Shown here one piece after another: positions 1 through 6,311 of a stretch of 10,209 bases of DNA (its first letter is position 1; each line of letters opens with the position of its first letter). The notes under the pieces were generated by a model that saw only the letters and a program-made list of their open reading frames with translations, was not told where the DNA came from and did not search any database. This stretch comes from Anoxybacillus sp050480245 (GTDB taxonomy: Bacteria > Bacillota > Bacilli > Bacillales > Anoxybacillaceae), in the NCBI GenBank assembly GCA_050480245.1, contig JBCNEQ010000082.1; one strand, 5' to 3'. Made by a program: the position numbers and the translations under genes.

Positions 1-120
1 ACACACACGAAAAGCGTAGGCGACTGTTCAGCCAAGCCCTGTTATCTAGTTTTGAAGGAATAAAAAACGCTTGACAACAAAAAATATTCCGTTATAATAA
101 CATTTGTCTAAAGCATTCTT
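1..120 (+). other. Probable 23S-5S rRNA spacer
   Basis: This stretch has no credible reading frame and ends exactly where the 5S rRNA begins. The segment near 43-62 (tagttttgaaggaataa) resembles the sequence that commonly lies between 23S and 5S rRNA in Bacillaceae, so the 3' end of a 23S gene is probably just outside the window. That is inference, since no 23S sequence is visible. A sigma-A-type promoter lies inside it and is listed separately. Confidence 0.5.
71..98 (+). promoter_or_regulatory. Candidate sigma-A promoter in front of 5S rRNA
   Basis: A perfect -35 hexamer TTGACA (71-76) and a perfect -10 hexamer TATAAT (93-98) are separated by 16 bases. Transcription would start around 105, some 15 bases before the mature 5S end. 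It could transcribe the 5S gene and the downstream tRNA-fMet independently of the main rRNA promoters. Whether it is active is not shown by the sequence. Confidence 0.6.
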
Positions 121-238
<118 letters not shown>

Positions 239-297
239 ATTATTGTATTTATACGAGAAAAATAACGAATCCACATCTGTGAGTTTACATCAGCGTA

Positions 298-353
298 CCG
301 CTCGGGTCGCGTTGCTTGAATATACTATCCGAGAGCGGGACGGCCAGTTTTTT
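298..353 (+). other. Weak stem-loop in the 5S-tRNA spacer
   Basis: CCGCTCGG (298-305) can pair with CCGAG-AG-CGG (329-338) as an eight-pair stem with a two-base bulge and a long 23-base loop. A T-run follows at 348-353, but nine bases separate it from the stem. It could be a processing or partial termination structure between 5S and tRNA-fMet. It does not look like a strong intrinsic terminator, and the rest of 239-411 shows no gene. Confidence 0.25.
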
Positions 354-411
354 ACGATAGTTATGGTCCATTCAATAAATTTTAAGTTAATTTTAAGCTA
401 TTTTTTATCGT

Positions 412-490
<79 letters not shown>

Positions 491-497
491 GCATGAA

Positions 498-526
498 ACG
501 AAACGGTATAAGTTTCGTATTTTTTT
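498..526 (+). terminator. Intrinsic terminator after tRNA-fMet
   Basis: ACGAAAC (498-504) and GTTTCGT (512-518) form a perfect seven-pair stem with a seven-base loop. A seven-T tract follows at 520-526. It lies ten bases after the tRNA CCA end and is the natural end of the rRNA/tRNA transcript. Confidence 0.8.
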
Positions 527-580
527 ATGCCTTTTTTGCTTTATGCTTTGTTTTCGTGTACACTTATACGTGTAGCATTT

Positions 581-610
581 CCTTAGGAGAGCGATCCTAA
601 GGCCTTTTTT
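581..610 (+). terminator. Second terminator or attenuator ahead of tsaE
   Basis: CCTTAGGA (581-588) pairs perfectly with TCCTAAGG (595-602) around a six-base loop, and six Ts follow at 605-610. It lies 34 bases before the tsaE start. It may be a back-up terminator for the rRNA transcript. Alternatively, if the weak promoter match TTGCTT (536-541)/TACACT (559-564) is used, it would lie in the tsaE leader and act as an attenuator. I see no better tsaE promoter between 527 and 644. Confidence 0.65.
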
Positions 611-644
611 GTATGCTGATTTTATTTAATTAGGGGAATGAACG

Positions 645-1118
645 ATGAAAACATATGAATATGTATCACATCATCCTGAAGATACGCTAGCATTAGCGAT
701 GAAACTTGCTCAATATGTTCAACCACAAGATGTCATTACACTAGAAGGTAATTTAGGGGCAGGGAAAACAACATTTATAAAAGGATTGGCAAAAGGTTTA
801 GGAATCGACCGCAATGTGAACAGCCCGACTTTTACTATTATAAAGCAATATGAAGGGCGCTTACCTTTGTATCATATGGATGTATATCGTTTAGCAGAAA
901 GCGAAGAAGACTTAGGATTTGATGAATATTTTTTCGGTGATGGTGTAACAGTTGTCGAATGGGCACACTTAATTGAACCGTATTTGCCGACCGAACGATT
1001 ACACATTACGATTCACCATGCGAATGGAGAAAATCGAATCATTCGTTTCTCACCGATTGGTCAACGTTATGAACAGCTATGTAAGGAGATTTTTGCCGAT
1101 GAAAGTGTTAGCCATTGA
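645..1118 (+). CDS. tsaE: tRNA t6A37 biosynthesis ATPase TsaE
   Basis: The protein has 157 residues, the usual TsaE (YdiB/YjeE) length. TsaE is the small P-loop ATPase that works with TsaB and TsaD to transfer the threonylcarbamoyl group from TC-AMP to A37 of ANN-decoding tRNAs in the cytoplasm. Visible motifs are the Walker A loop GNLGAGKTT (35-43), the SPTF switch segment (60-63), the HMDVYR block with Asp79, and the VVEW motif (103-106). The ATG start is preceded by AGGGGA at 632-637. It opens a four-gene operon. Its last 20 bases overlap tsaB, suggesting translational coupling. In B. subtilis thiL lies just upstream, but here that place is taken by rRNA and tRNA genes. Confidence 0.95.
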   Translation: MKTYEYVSHHPEDTLALAMKLAQYVQPQDVITLEGNLGAGKTTFIKGLAKGLGIDRNVNSPTFTIIKQYEGRLPLYHMDVYRLAESEEDLGFDEYFFGDGVTVVEWAHLIEPYLPTERLHITIHHANGENRIIRFSPIGQRYEQLCKEIFADESVSH

Positions 1119-1803
1119 TACATCAACGTTTGTTATGGGAATCGCTGTTGTTGACGGGCAGATCGTCAAAGGAGAGCTTATTACGAATTTGAAAAAAAAT
1201 CATTCGATACGAGTGATGCCTGCGATTGAGGCGCTTCTCCAAGAATGTGATATAAGTCCGCATAATCTCGATCGTATTGTTGTTGCGAAAGGTCCTGGAT
1301 CATATACAGGTGTTCGCATTGGTGTGACGATTGCTAAAACGCTCGCTTGGACGTTGCGCATTCCGCTTGTCGGCATATCAAGTTTAGAAGTGATGGCAGC
1401 AAGTGCAAAATATTTTCAAGGACTCGTTGTTCCATTAATGGACGCTCGGCGCGGACAAATTTATACAGGTCTTTACAAAGTTGAAGGAGGCAACATTCAA
1501 TCCATTGTCGCTGATCAAGTCATTTTAGCTACGGAGTGGGCAAATGAATTAAAATCGTACAGCGAACCGATTTTATTAGTTGGAAACGATAGTGCGCTAC
1601 ACGAAGCAGCATTTATTGAAGCGCTAGGTCATTCTGTCGAAGTGGCTTCAGCGACACTTCACAATCCACGTCCAAGCGAGCTTGCCTGGTTAGGAATGAA
1701 TCGTGAGCCAGAAGATGTTCATACATTTGTACCAAACTATATTCGTTTAGCCGAAGCGGAAGCGAATTGGCTTGCTCGTCAGCAGGAAAGGACGGAATGT
1801 TAA
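1099..1803 (+). CDS. tsaB: tRNA t6A37 complex subunit TsaB
   Basis: This 234-residue ASKHA-fold protein is the pseudo-enzyme partner of TsaD. It forms the TsaB-TsaD heterodimer that TsaE then binds. The N-terminus MKVLAIDTST is the first phosphate-type loop of the fold. GPGSYTGVRIG (65-75) and MDARRGQIY (114-122) are family signatures, and the C-terminus shows the usual PNYIRLAEAEANW ending. The ATG at 1099 is chosen because an AAGGAGAT ribosome binding site (1083-1090) stands eight bases upstream and the family begins with this motif. The frame is open back to 973, but that would add 42 residues overlapping tsaE without homology. The stop is followed directly by the rimI start codon. Confidence 0.95.
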   Translation: MKVLAIDTSTFVMGIAVVDGQIVKGELITNLKKNHSIRVMPAIEALLQECDISPHNLDRIVVAKGPGSYTGVRIGVTIAKTLAWTLRIPLVGISSLEVMAASAKYFQGLVVPLMDARRGQIYTGLYKVEGGNIQSIVADQVILATEWANELKSYSEPILLVGNDSALHEAAFIEALGHSVEVASATLHNPRPSELAWLGMNREPEDVHTFVPNYIRLAEAEANWLARQQERTEC

Positions 1804-2247
1804 GTGAATGTCTCTTTTCGTTTCATGACGCTTCAAGATCTTGATCGCATTGTAGAAATCGAGCAACTCTCCTTTACGCTTCCATGGAGTCGCTCTTCTT
1901 TTTATCAAGAGTTGACAAACAATCCGTATGCTCGTTACATTGTGATGGAGCATGATGGACAAATTATCGGTTATTGTGGCATGTGGTTGGTTATGGATGA
2001 AGCACATATTACGAACATTGCGGTATTGCCACAATTTCGCGGTAAAAAGTTAGGAGAAGCGCTTATGAGACAGGCGATGACGTTAGCGAGAGAAGAAGGG
2101 GCGCAAACGATGACATTAGAAGTTCGAGTGTCAAACACGGTTGCACAATCATTATATCGGAAACTCGGTTTTTTAAACGGTGGAATTCGGAAACGATACT
2201 ATTCGGATAACCAAGAAGATGCTTTAGTAATGTGGGTGAAATTATGA
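1804..2247 (+). CDS. rimI: Ribosomal protein bS18 N-alpha-acetyltransferase RimI
   Basis: This 147-residue GNAT-family acetyltransferase would acetylate N-terminal alpha-amino groups, classically that of ribosomal protein S18 in E. coli; the substrate range in Bacillaceae is less certain. The acetyl-CoA pyrophosphate loop is QFRGKKLG (77-84), following the beta-4 strand AHITNIAVLP. Glu106 (LEVRVSN) and Tyr118 (SLYRKLGF) align with the catalytic Glu103 and Tyr115 of E. coli RimI. The start is GTG, abutting the tsaB stop with no gap; a purine-rich AAAGGA lies 11 bases upstream inside tsaB. The next in-frame Met (residue 8) would cut the first strand. rimI regularly sits among tsa genes in Firmicutes. 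Confidence 0.93.
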   Translation: MNVSFRFMTLQDLDRIVEIEQLSFTLPWSRSSFYQELTNNPYARYIVMEHDGQIIGYCGMWLVMDEAHITNIAVLPQFRGKKLGEALMRQAMTLAREEGAQTMTLEVRVSNTVAQSLYRKLGFLNGGIRKRYYSDNQEDALVMWVKL

Positions 2248-3257
2248 GCGAAAAAGATATATTTGTGCTTGGAATTGAGACAAGCTGTGATGAAACAGCT
2301 GCAGCCATTGTGAAAAATGGACGTGAAATTGTAGCTAACGTTGTCGCTTCACAAATGGAAAGTCACCAACGATTTGGGGGAGTTGTTCCTGAAATTGCCT
2401 CACGTCATCATGTTGAACAAATTACGCTCGTTTTAGAAGAAACGATGAAGCGAGCAAATATGGATGTGAACGAGCTCGATGCCATTGCGGTGACAGAAGG
2501 TCCAGGATTAGTAGGTGCTCTATTAATCGGCGTGAATGCAGCGAAAGCATTAGCTTTTGCACATCGCATTCCTCTTGTTGGTGTGCATCATATCGCAGGG
2601 CATATTTATGCGAATCAGCTTGTACAAGAAATGAAATTTCCACTTTTAGCCCTTGTTGTATCAGGAGGTCATACGGAGCTCATTTATATGAAAGAGCATG
2701 GTGTATTTGAAGTGATTGGCGAGACGCGCGATGATGCGGCAGGGGAAGCGTACGACAAAGTTGCCCGAGCGTTACAACTACCTTATCCGGGAGGACCTCA
2801 CATTGATCGCTTAGCGAAACAGGGAAAACCAACTATTGATTTACCGCGCGCATGGCTTGAAGAAGGTTCATATGATTTTAGTTTTAGCGGATTAAAATCA
2901 GCGGTTATTAATGCGTTGCACAATGCGAAACAGCGTGGAGAGACGATTCATCCTGAGGATATGGCGGCAAGTTTTCAGGCAAGTGTCATCGAAGTATTAG
3001 TGGAAAAGACGATACAAGCAGCTATACATTATCGAGTGAAACAAGTCTTGTTAGCTGGCGGAGTAGCAGCAAATGAAGGACTGCGTACGCAACTACAAAA
3101 ACAAATGAAGCAGCTGCCGGAAGTCGAGTTAGTTATCCCGCCGTTGTCGCTTTGCACAGATAATGCTGCGATGATTGCGGCAGCGGGAACGGTATTATTT
3201 CAACAAGGAAAGCGCGCCACAATGGCGTTAAATGCAAACCCAAGTTTACTGTTATAG
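2244..3257 (+). CDS. tsaD: tRNA N6-threonylcarbamoyladenosine transferase TsaD
   Basis: This 337-residue ASKHA/Kae1 family protein (formerly Gcp) is the catalytic subunit that transfers threonylcarbamoyl from TC-AMP to A37 of tRNA. Seen in order are GIETSCDETAAA (10-21), EGPGLVGALLIG (85-96), the metal-binding pair His116 and His120 in HHIAGH, SGGHT (140-144), GETRDDAAGEAYDK (159-172), SFSGLKSA, GGVAANEGLR and the terminal CTDNAAMIAAAG, whose Asp is the third metal ligand. The ATG at 2244 overlaps the rimI stop as ATGA and has GGTGA just upstream. A GTG at 2232 would add four residues but has no better ribosome binding site. It is the last gene of the operon, and a strong terminator follows within five bases. 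Confidence 0.96.
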   Translation: MSEKDIFVLGIETSCDETAAAIVKNGREIVANVVASQMESHQRFGGVVPEIASRHHVEQITLVLEETMKRANMDVNELDAIAVTEGPGLVGALLIGVNAAKALAFAHRIPLVGVHHIAGHIYANQLVQEMKFPLLALVVSGGHTELIYMKEHGVFEVIGETRDDAAGEAYDKVARALQLPYPGGPHIDRLAKQGKPTIDLPRAWLEEGSYDFSFSGLKSAVINALHNAKQRGETIHPEDMAASFQASVIEVLVEKTIQAAIHYRVKQVLLAGGVAANEGLRTQLQKQMKQLPEVELVIPPLSLCTDNAAMIAAAGTVLFQQGKRATMALNANPSLLL

Positions 3258-3261
3258 GAAC

Positions 3262-3295
3262 AGGGTGTCCCAGAAGTAACGGGGCACCCTTTCTT
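3262..3295 (+). terminator. Intrinsic terminator of the tsaE-tsaB-rimI-tsaD operon
   Basis: AGGGTGTCCC (3262-3271) pairs with GGGGCACCCT (3281-3290), ten pairs with one G-T and a nine-base loop. A T-rich tail follows. It starts four bases after the tsaD stop codon. Confidence 0.85.
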
Positions 3296-3335
3296 ATAAT
3301 CGTATAAATTTCTTCGAATAAAAACTGAACTTTTT

Positions 3336-3517
3336 TGTGGATTATTTTATCCACACATATGTGAATAATGTGGAAAACGTTGATTGTATGTTATTTTATC
3401 ATAACAAGTTAACCACAACAAAATGGGGAATTTTTCTTTTGTTGTTGTGGATAATGTGGAAAAGTTGGTGAATAACTTATATTTAGGTGTTTTTTCTGTG
3501 GATATGTTTGTGTAAAA
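3336..3517. promoter_or_regulatory. DnaA-box cluster between convergent tsaD and ydiF
   Basis: Perfect matches to TTWTNCACA are seen at 3347-3355 (+), 3360-3368 (-), 3369-3377 (-), 3446-3454 (-), 3455-3463 (-) and 3509-3517 (-). One-mismatch sites lie at 3336-3344 (-), 3409-3417 (+), 3467-3475 (-) and 3497-3505 (-). That makes ten sites in 182 bases. The region is flanked by terminators on both sides, so it is not a promoter region for either neighbour. In B. subtilis, as I recall, one of the DnaA-box clusters that bind DnaA and help restrain replication initiation lies at gcp, the old name of tsaD. The element here appears to be the conserved counterpart. The rest of 3296-3513 shows no gene. 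Confidence 0.85.
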
Positions 3518-3550
3518 AGATGAGCCAGCCCACAAATGGAGCTGGCTCAT
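3514..3550 (-). terminator. Intrinsic terminator of ydiF
   Basis: On the minus strand ATGAGCCAGC pairs with GCTGGCTCAT (plus-strand arms 3520-3529 and 3541-3550), a perfect ten-pair stem with three further possible pairs (CCA/TGG) in the loop. The minus-strand tail is CTTTTTA, from plus 3513-3519. It begins two bases past the ydiF stop. The tail overlaps one DnaA box at 3509-3517. Confidence 0.85.
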
Positions 3551-3552
3551 TA

Positions 3553-5448
3553 TTATCGTTGTAAATGTTCCCATTGTTCGAATAGTTCATCAAATTTTTG
3601 TTTTAGCGCTTCAATATGCGCTTGTATGTCTCGAGCTTTTTCATAGTCATTGTAACAGGAAGGGTCATATAATTGTTGTTCATATGCGGCAATTTGTTGT
3701 TCAAGTTGCTCCATTTCCAGCTCTAGCTGCTCTAGTTTTCGTTTTCGCTGTCGTTCAAGCTTTTTTCGCTTTTTTTCTTCTTCATATGAACGCTTTGGTG
3801 AAGATCGTTCTTCTGTTATCGTCTTTTCATTGAGTTGTCCAAGCTCAAGCAACTCTGCTTTTTTTGCCACATAATAATCGTAGTCTCCCAAATATTCCAC
3901 AAGCCCATCTGTGGATAACTCATATATTTTTGTTGCGATTCTGTTAATAAAATAACGGTCGTGAGAAACGAATATAATTGTCCCAGGATATTCAATGAGT
4001 GCTTGTTCTAGCACTTCTTTGCTATCTAAATCCAAATGATTTGTCGGTTCGTCTAACACTAATACGTTTGCTTTTTTCATCATTAGCTTAGCGAGGGCGA
4101 GCCGAGCTTTTTCGCCACCGCTTAACATCTGAACAGGTTTCAATACATCGTCTCCAGAAAATAAAAAGTTACCGAGTATCGTTCGAATCTCTTTTTCTGT
4201 TTTTAAGCGATCCTCATCCCACAGCTCATCGATGACCCGTTTATTAGACGTTAATTCCGCTTGTTCTTGATCGTAATAGCCGATTTGGACGTTTGTTCCG
4301 TAACGCAGTTCCCCTTGTTTTGCAGGGAGCCGTTTGACGATCGTTTTTAAAAGAGTTGATTTGCCAATTCCATTTGGTCCAATTAATGCGATACTATCAC
4401 CGCGAGTGATGCGAAACGAAAGATTTTTTGCAATGATGTGATCGTAACCGATCGCTAAATCGTTAGCTGTTAGCACATCATTTCCGCTTGGACGTTCAAT
4501 CTCGAAGCGAAACGATGCCGATTTTTCATCACCGAGCGGTTTTTCGATGATGTTCATTTTTTCTAATTGTTTTCTGCGGCTTTGTGCTCGCTTTGTTGTT
4601 GAGGCGCGAGCGATATTTCGTTGAATAAAATCTTTTAATTTTGTGATTTCCTCTTGTTGTTTTTCATACAGTTTTAGTTGTTGTTCGAACTGTTCCGCGC
4701 GTTGTTGTAAGTAGCTTGTATAGTTGCCGACATATTTTTTTATTTTTGTGCGCGACAATTCGTACACTTGTGTCACGATTTGATCAAGAAGGTAGCGGTC
4801 GTGTGAGACGACGAGAATGGCGCCGGGATAATTTTTTAAATATTGTTCGAGCCATTGTAATGTTTCCATATCTAAATGGTTTGTCGGTTCGTCTAAAATA
4901 AGTAAATCTGGCTTAGCGAGAAGCAGTTTACCAAGCGCTAATCGCGTCCGCTGGCCACCGCTTAATGTTGATACTTTTGTCGTGTAATCGTACTGAGAAA
5001 AGCGAAGACCGTGAAGGACAGAACGAATATCTGCTTCATATTGATAGCCGCCTTTGTCTTTAAATTCTGTTTGCAACTGATCATATTGTTCAAGTAGCCG
5101 TTCATAGTCAACATCATGCAGGCTCATTTGTTGTTCTAGCTCGCGCAACTGTTGTTCCATTTGTTGAAGCGGGGCAAAAACATCGAGCATTTCTTCCCAA
5201 ATGGAGCGATGTGCTTGCAAACCTGTATATTGATCTAAGTAGCCGATTGTTACATGTTTCGGTTTGATGATTTCGCCTGTGTCGTATGACAATTGGCCGG
5301 CAATAATTTTTAATAATGTGGATTTCCCTGCGCCGTTTCTTCCGACTAATGCAATGCGGTCTTTTTCTTGAATCTCAAGTTTAATGTCTGATAAAACTTG
5401 TTCAGCTCCATATGATTTGGACAGTTGATTTATTTGTAAAATGATCAT
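3553..5448 (-). CDS. ydiF: ABC-F family ATPase YdiF (ribosome-associated translation factor)
   Basis: This 631-residue protein has two ABC ATPase domains in one chain and no membrane segments, the ABC-F arrangement. Domain 1 has Walker A GRNGAGKST (36-44), signature LSGGQ (162-166) and Walker B LLILDEPTNHLD (182-193). The inter-domain P-site tRNA-interaction linker, rich in charge (ARASTTKRAQSRRKQLEKM), is near 280-298. Domain 2 has GPNGIGKST (357-365), LSGGE (442-446) and LDEPTNHLD (465-473). Both catalytic glutamates (Glu187, Glu467) are present. A long, highly charged C-terminal coiled coil (about 545-631) matches the Uup/YdiF-type extension. ABC-F proteins bind the ribosomal E site and resolve stalled or antibiotic-blocked translation; whether this one gives resistance cannot be read here. 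The ATG is preceded by GAGGTGAG (plus 5454-5461). It is divergent from rex and convergent with tsaD. Confidence 0.93.
   Translation of the reverse strand: MIILQINQLSKSYGAEQVLSDIKLEIQEKDRIALVGRNGAGKSTLLKIIAGQLSYDTGEIIKPKHVTIGYLDQYTGLQAHRSIWEEMLDVFAPLQQMEQQLRELEQQMSLHDVDYERLLEQYDQLQTEFKDKGGYQYEADIRSVLHGLRFSQYDYTTKVSTLSGGQRTRLALGKLLLAKPDLLILDEPTNHLDMETLQWLEQYLKNYPGAILVVSHDRYLLDQIVTQVYELSRTKIKKYVGNYTSYLQQRAEQFEQQLKLYEKQQEEITKLKDFIQRNIARASTTKRAQSRRKQLEKMNIIEKPLGDEKSASFRFEIERPSGNDVLTANDLAIGYDHIIAKNLSFRITRGDSIALIGPNGIGKSTLLKTIVKRLPAKQGELRYGTNVQIGYYDQEQAELTSNKRVIDELWDEDRLKTEKEIRTILGNFLFSGDDVLKPVQMLSGGEKARLALAKLMMKKANVLVLDEPTNHLDLDSKEVLEQALIEYPGTIIFVSHDRYFINRIATKIYELSTDGLVEYLGDYDYYVAKKAELLELGQLNEKTITEERSSPKRSYEEEKKRKKLERQRKRKLEQLELEMEQLEQQIAAYEQQLYDPSCYNDYEKARDIQAHIEALKQKFDELFEQWEHLQR
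3910..3918 (-). promoter_or_regulatory. Isolated perfect DnaA box inside ydiF
   Basis: The plus strand reads TGTGGATAA, the complement of TTATCCACA. It lies about 400 bases from the intergenic cluster and inside coding sequence, so it may be chance or an outlying member of the cluster. Confidence 0.4.
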
Positions 5449-5504
5449 GACTTCTCACCTCAATCTTCTTTTGATAGTGTAACGTACTTTCTTCATGTTC
5501 GGCA

Positions 5505-5534
5505 ATACTAGTGTGCGAATAACAAATTTGACAA
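5505..5534 (-). promoter_or_regulatory. Candidate ydiF promoter
   Basis: On the minus strand there is a TTGTCA -35 (plus 5529-5534) and a TAGTAT -10 (plus 5505-5510), 18 bases apart. The leader would be about 50 bases. The -35 overlaps the opposite-strand rex -35. A weaker alternative closer to the gene is TTGCCG (plus 5500-5505)/TACACT (plus 5476-5481). Confidence 0.4.
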
Positions 5535-5556
5535 AAATAATAATAAAGGGTACAAA
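5528..5556 (+). promoter_or_regulatory. Candidate rex promoter P1
   Basis: There is a perfect TTGACA -35 (5528-5533) and a TACAAA -10 (5551-5556) with a 17-base spacer. The predicted start is near 5563, giving a leader of about 110 bases before the rex GTG. Confidence 0.45.
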
Positions 5557-5559
5557 GGA

Positions 5560-5588
5560 AGGACAGAATGAAAAAAATAGTGTATAGT
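5560..5588 (+). promoter_or_regulatory. Candidate rex promoter P2
   Basis: AGGACA (5560-5565) and TATAGT (5583-5588) are 17 bases apart. The better -10 than P1 is offset by a poorer -35. Its start near 5595 would leave the leader ORF and cre-like site inside the transcript. Confidence 0.35.
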
Positions 5589-5629
5589 TTAAAAGTAGGG
5601 AGAGCTTTTTGGACATATAGGAGAGAAAA

Positions 5630-5644
5630 ATGAAAGCGCTAACT
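5630..5644. promoter_or_regulatory. cre-like site (possible CcpA binding) in the rex leader
   Basis: The 15 bases ATGAAAGCGCTAACT fit the relaxed B. subtilis cre consensus WTGNAANCGNWNNCW at every fixed position. The site lies downstream of both candidate rex promoters, a roadblock position. It is less symmetrical than strong cre sites (the final CA is CT), and it coincides with the start of the possible leader ORF, so the match may be coincidental. Confidence 0.35.
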
Positions 5645-5686
5645 ATTTGTGAAAGGAAATGTGGGGGATTGACTCGTGAACAATGA
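5630..5686 (+). CDS. Possible 18-residue leader peptide upstream of rex
   Basis: An ATG at 5630 is preceded by AGGAGAG (5619-5625), a better ribosome binding site than many full genes here, at proper spacing. It encodes MKALTICERKCGGLTREQ and stops with TGA at 5684-5686, eleven bases into rex, in a different frame. Translation would pass over the rex ribosome binding site (GGGGGAT, 5663-5669) and end just beyond the rex GTG, a geometry suited to translational coupling. The two cysteines spaced CxxxC are notable next to a redox regulator. It resembles no peptide I know. With only 18 codons chance is possible, and it may not be translated. Confidence 0.35.
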   Translation: MKALTICERKCGGLTREQ

Positions 5687-6311
5687 ACAACCAAAAATTC
5701 CGCAGGCGACCGCGAAGCGACTACCGTTATATTATCGTTTTTTGAAAAATTTGCATGCATCAGGAAAGCAGCGTGTATCTTCAGCGGAATTAAGCGAAGC
5801 TGTCAAAGTAGATTCAGCAACGATTCGCCGTGATTTTTCATACTTTGGTGCGCTCGGAAAAAAAGGATACGGATATAACGTCAATTACTTGTTGTCGTTT
5901 TTCCGTAAAACGTTAGATCAAGATGAAACAACGGAAGTGGCGTTATTTGGGGTTGGAAATTTAGGGACTGCATTTTTAAACTACAATTTCAGCAAAAATA
6001 ATAATACGAAAATTGTGATGGCATTTGATGTCGATCCAGACAAAGTCGGAACGGAAGTAGGAGGAGTTCCTGTTTATCATTTAGATGAGCTGGAAGAAAA
6101 GCTCGGGGAGATTACAGTAGCTATTTTAACTGTGCCGGCTCAAGTTGCTCAACCGATTACTGACCGACTTGTCCAACAGGGGATTAAAGGGATTTTAAAC
6201 TTTACACCTGCTCGCCTGCATGTGCCAGAACACATTCGTGTTCATCATATTGATTTAGCGGTCGAATTGCAGTCACTCGTTTATTTTTTAAAGCACTACG
6301 GAAATGAATAA
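5676..6311 (+). CDS. rex: Redox-sensing transcriptional repressor Rex
   Basis: This 211-residue protein is very close to B. subtilis Rex (YdiH). Rex is a homodimeric repressor that binds DNA when NADH is low and lets go when NADH rises, controlling fermentation and respiratory genes. The N-terminal winged helix spans about 10-75, with the recognition segment SATIRRDFSYFGALGKKGYGY (47-67). The Rossmann NAD(H) domain follows, with GVGNLG at 92-97, the acidic AFDVDPDKVG strand end, and the C-terminal domain-swap helix DLAVELQSLVYFLKHY. The start is GTG with GGGGGAT about seven bases upstream; a nearby ATG at 5683 is out of frame. moaC, and tatAY/tatCY downstream, flank rex in B. subtilis but are absent here. 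No full Rex operator is seen upstream, only a TTGTGAAA half site at 5647-5654. Confidence 0.96.
   Translation: MNNEQPKIPQATAKRLPLYYRFLKNLHASGKQRVSSAELSEAVKVDSATIRRDFSYFGALGKKGYGYNVNYLLSFFRKTLDQDETTEVALFGVGNLGTAFLNYNFSKNNNTKIVMAFDVDPDKVGTEVGGVPVYHLDELEEKLGEITVAILTVPAQVAQPITDRLVQQGIKGILNFTPARLHVPEHIRVHHIDLAVELQSLVYFLKHYGNE

Noticed and set aside
973..1098. Longer tsaB beginning at 973
   Set aside because: The extra 42 residues overlap tsaE and have no family resemblance. The ATG at 1099 has AAGGAGAT in place and begins the conserved MKVLAIDTST.
5647..5664. Rex operator autoregulating rex
   Set aside because: Only one half site (TTGTGAAA) is present. The expected TTCACAA partner is missing, so it does not meet the palindromic consensus.
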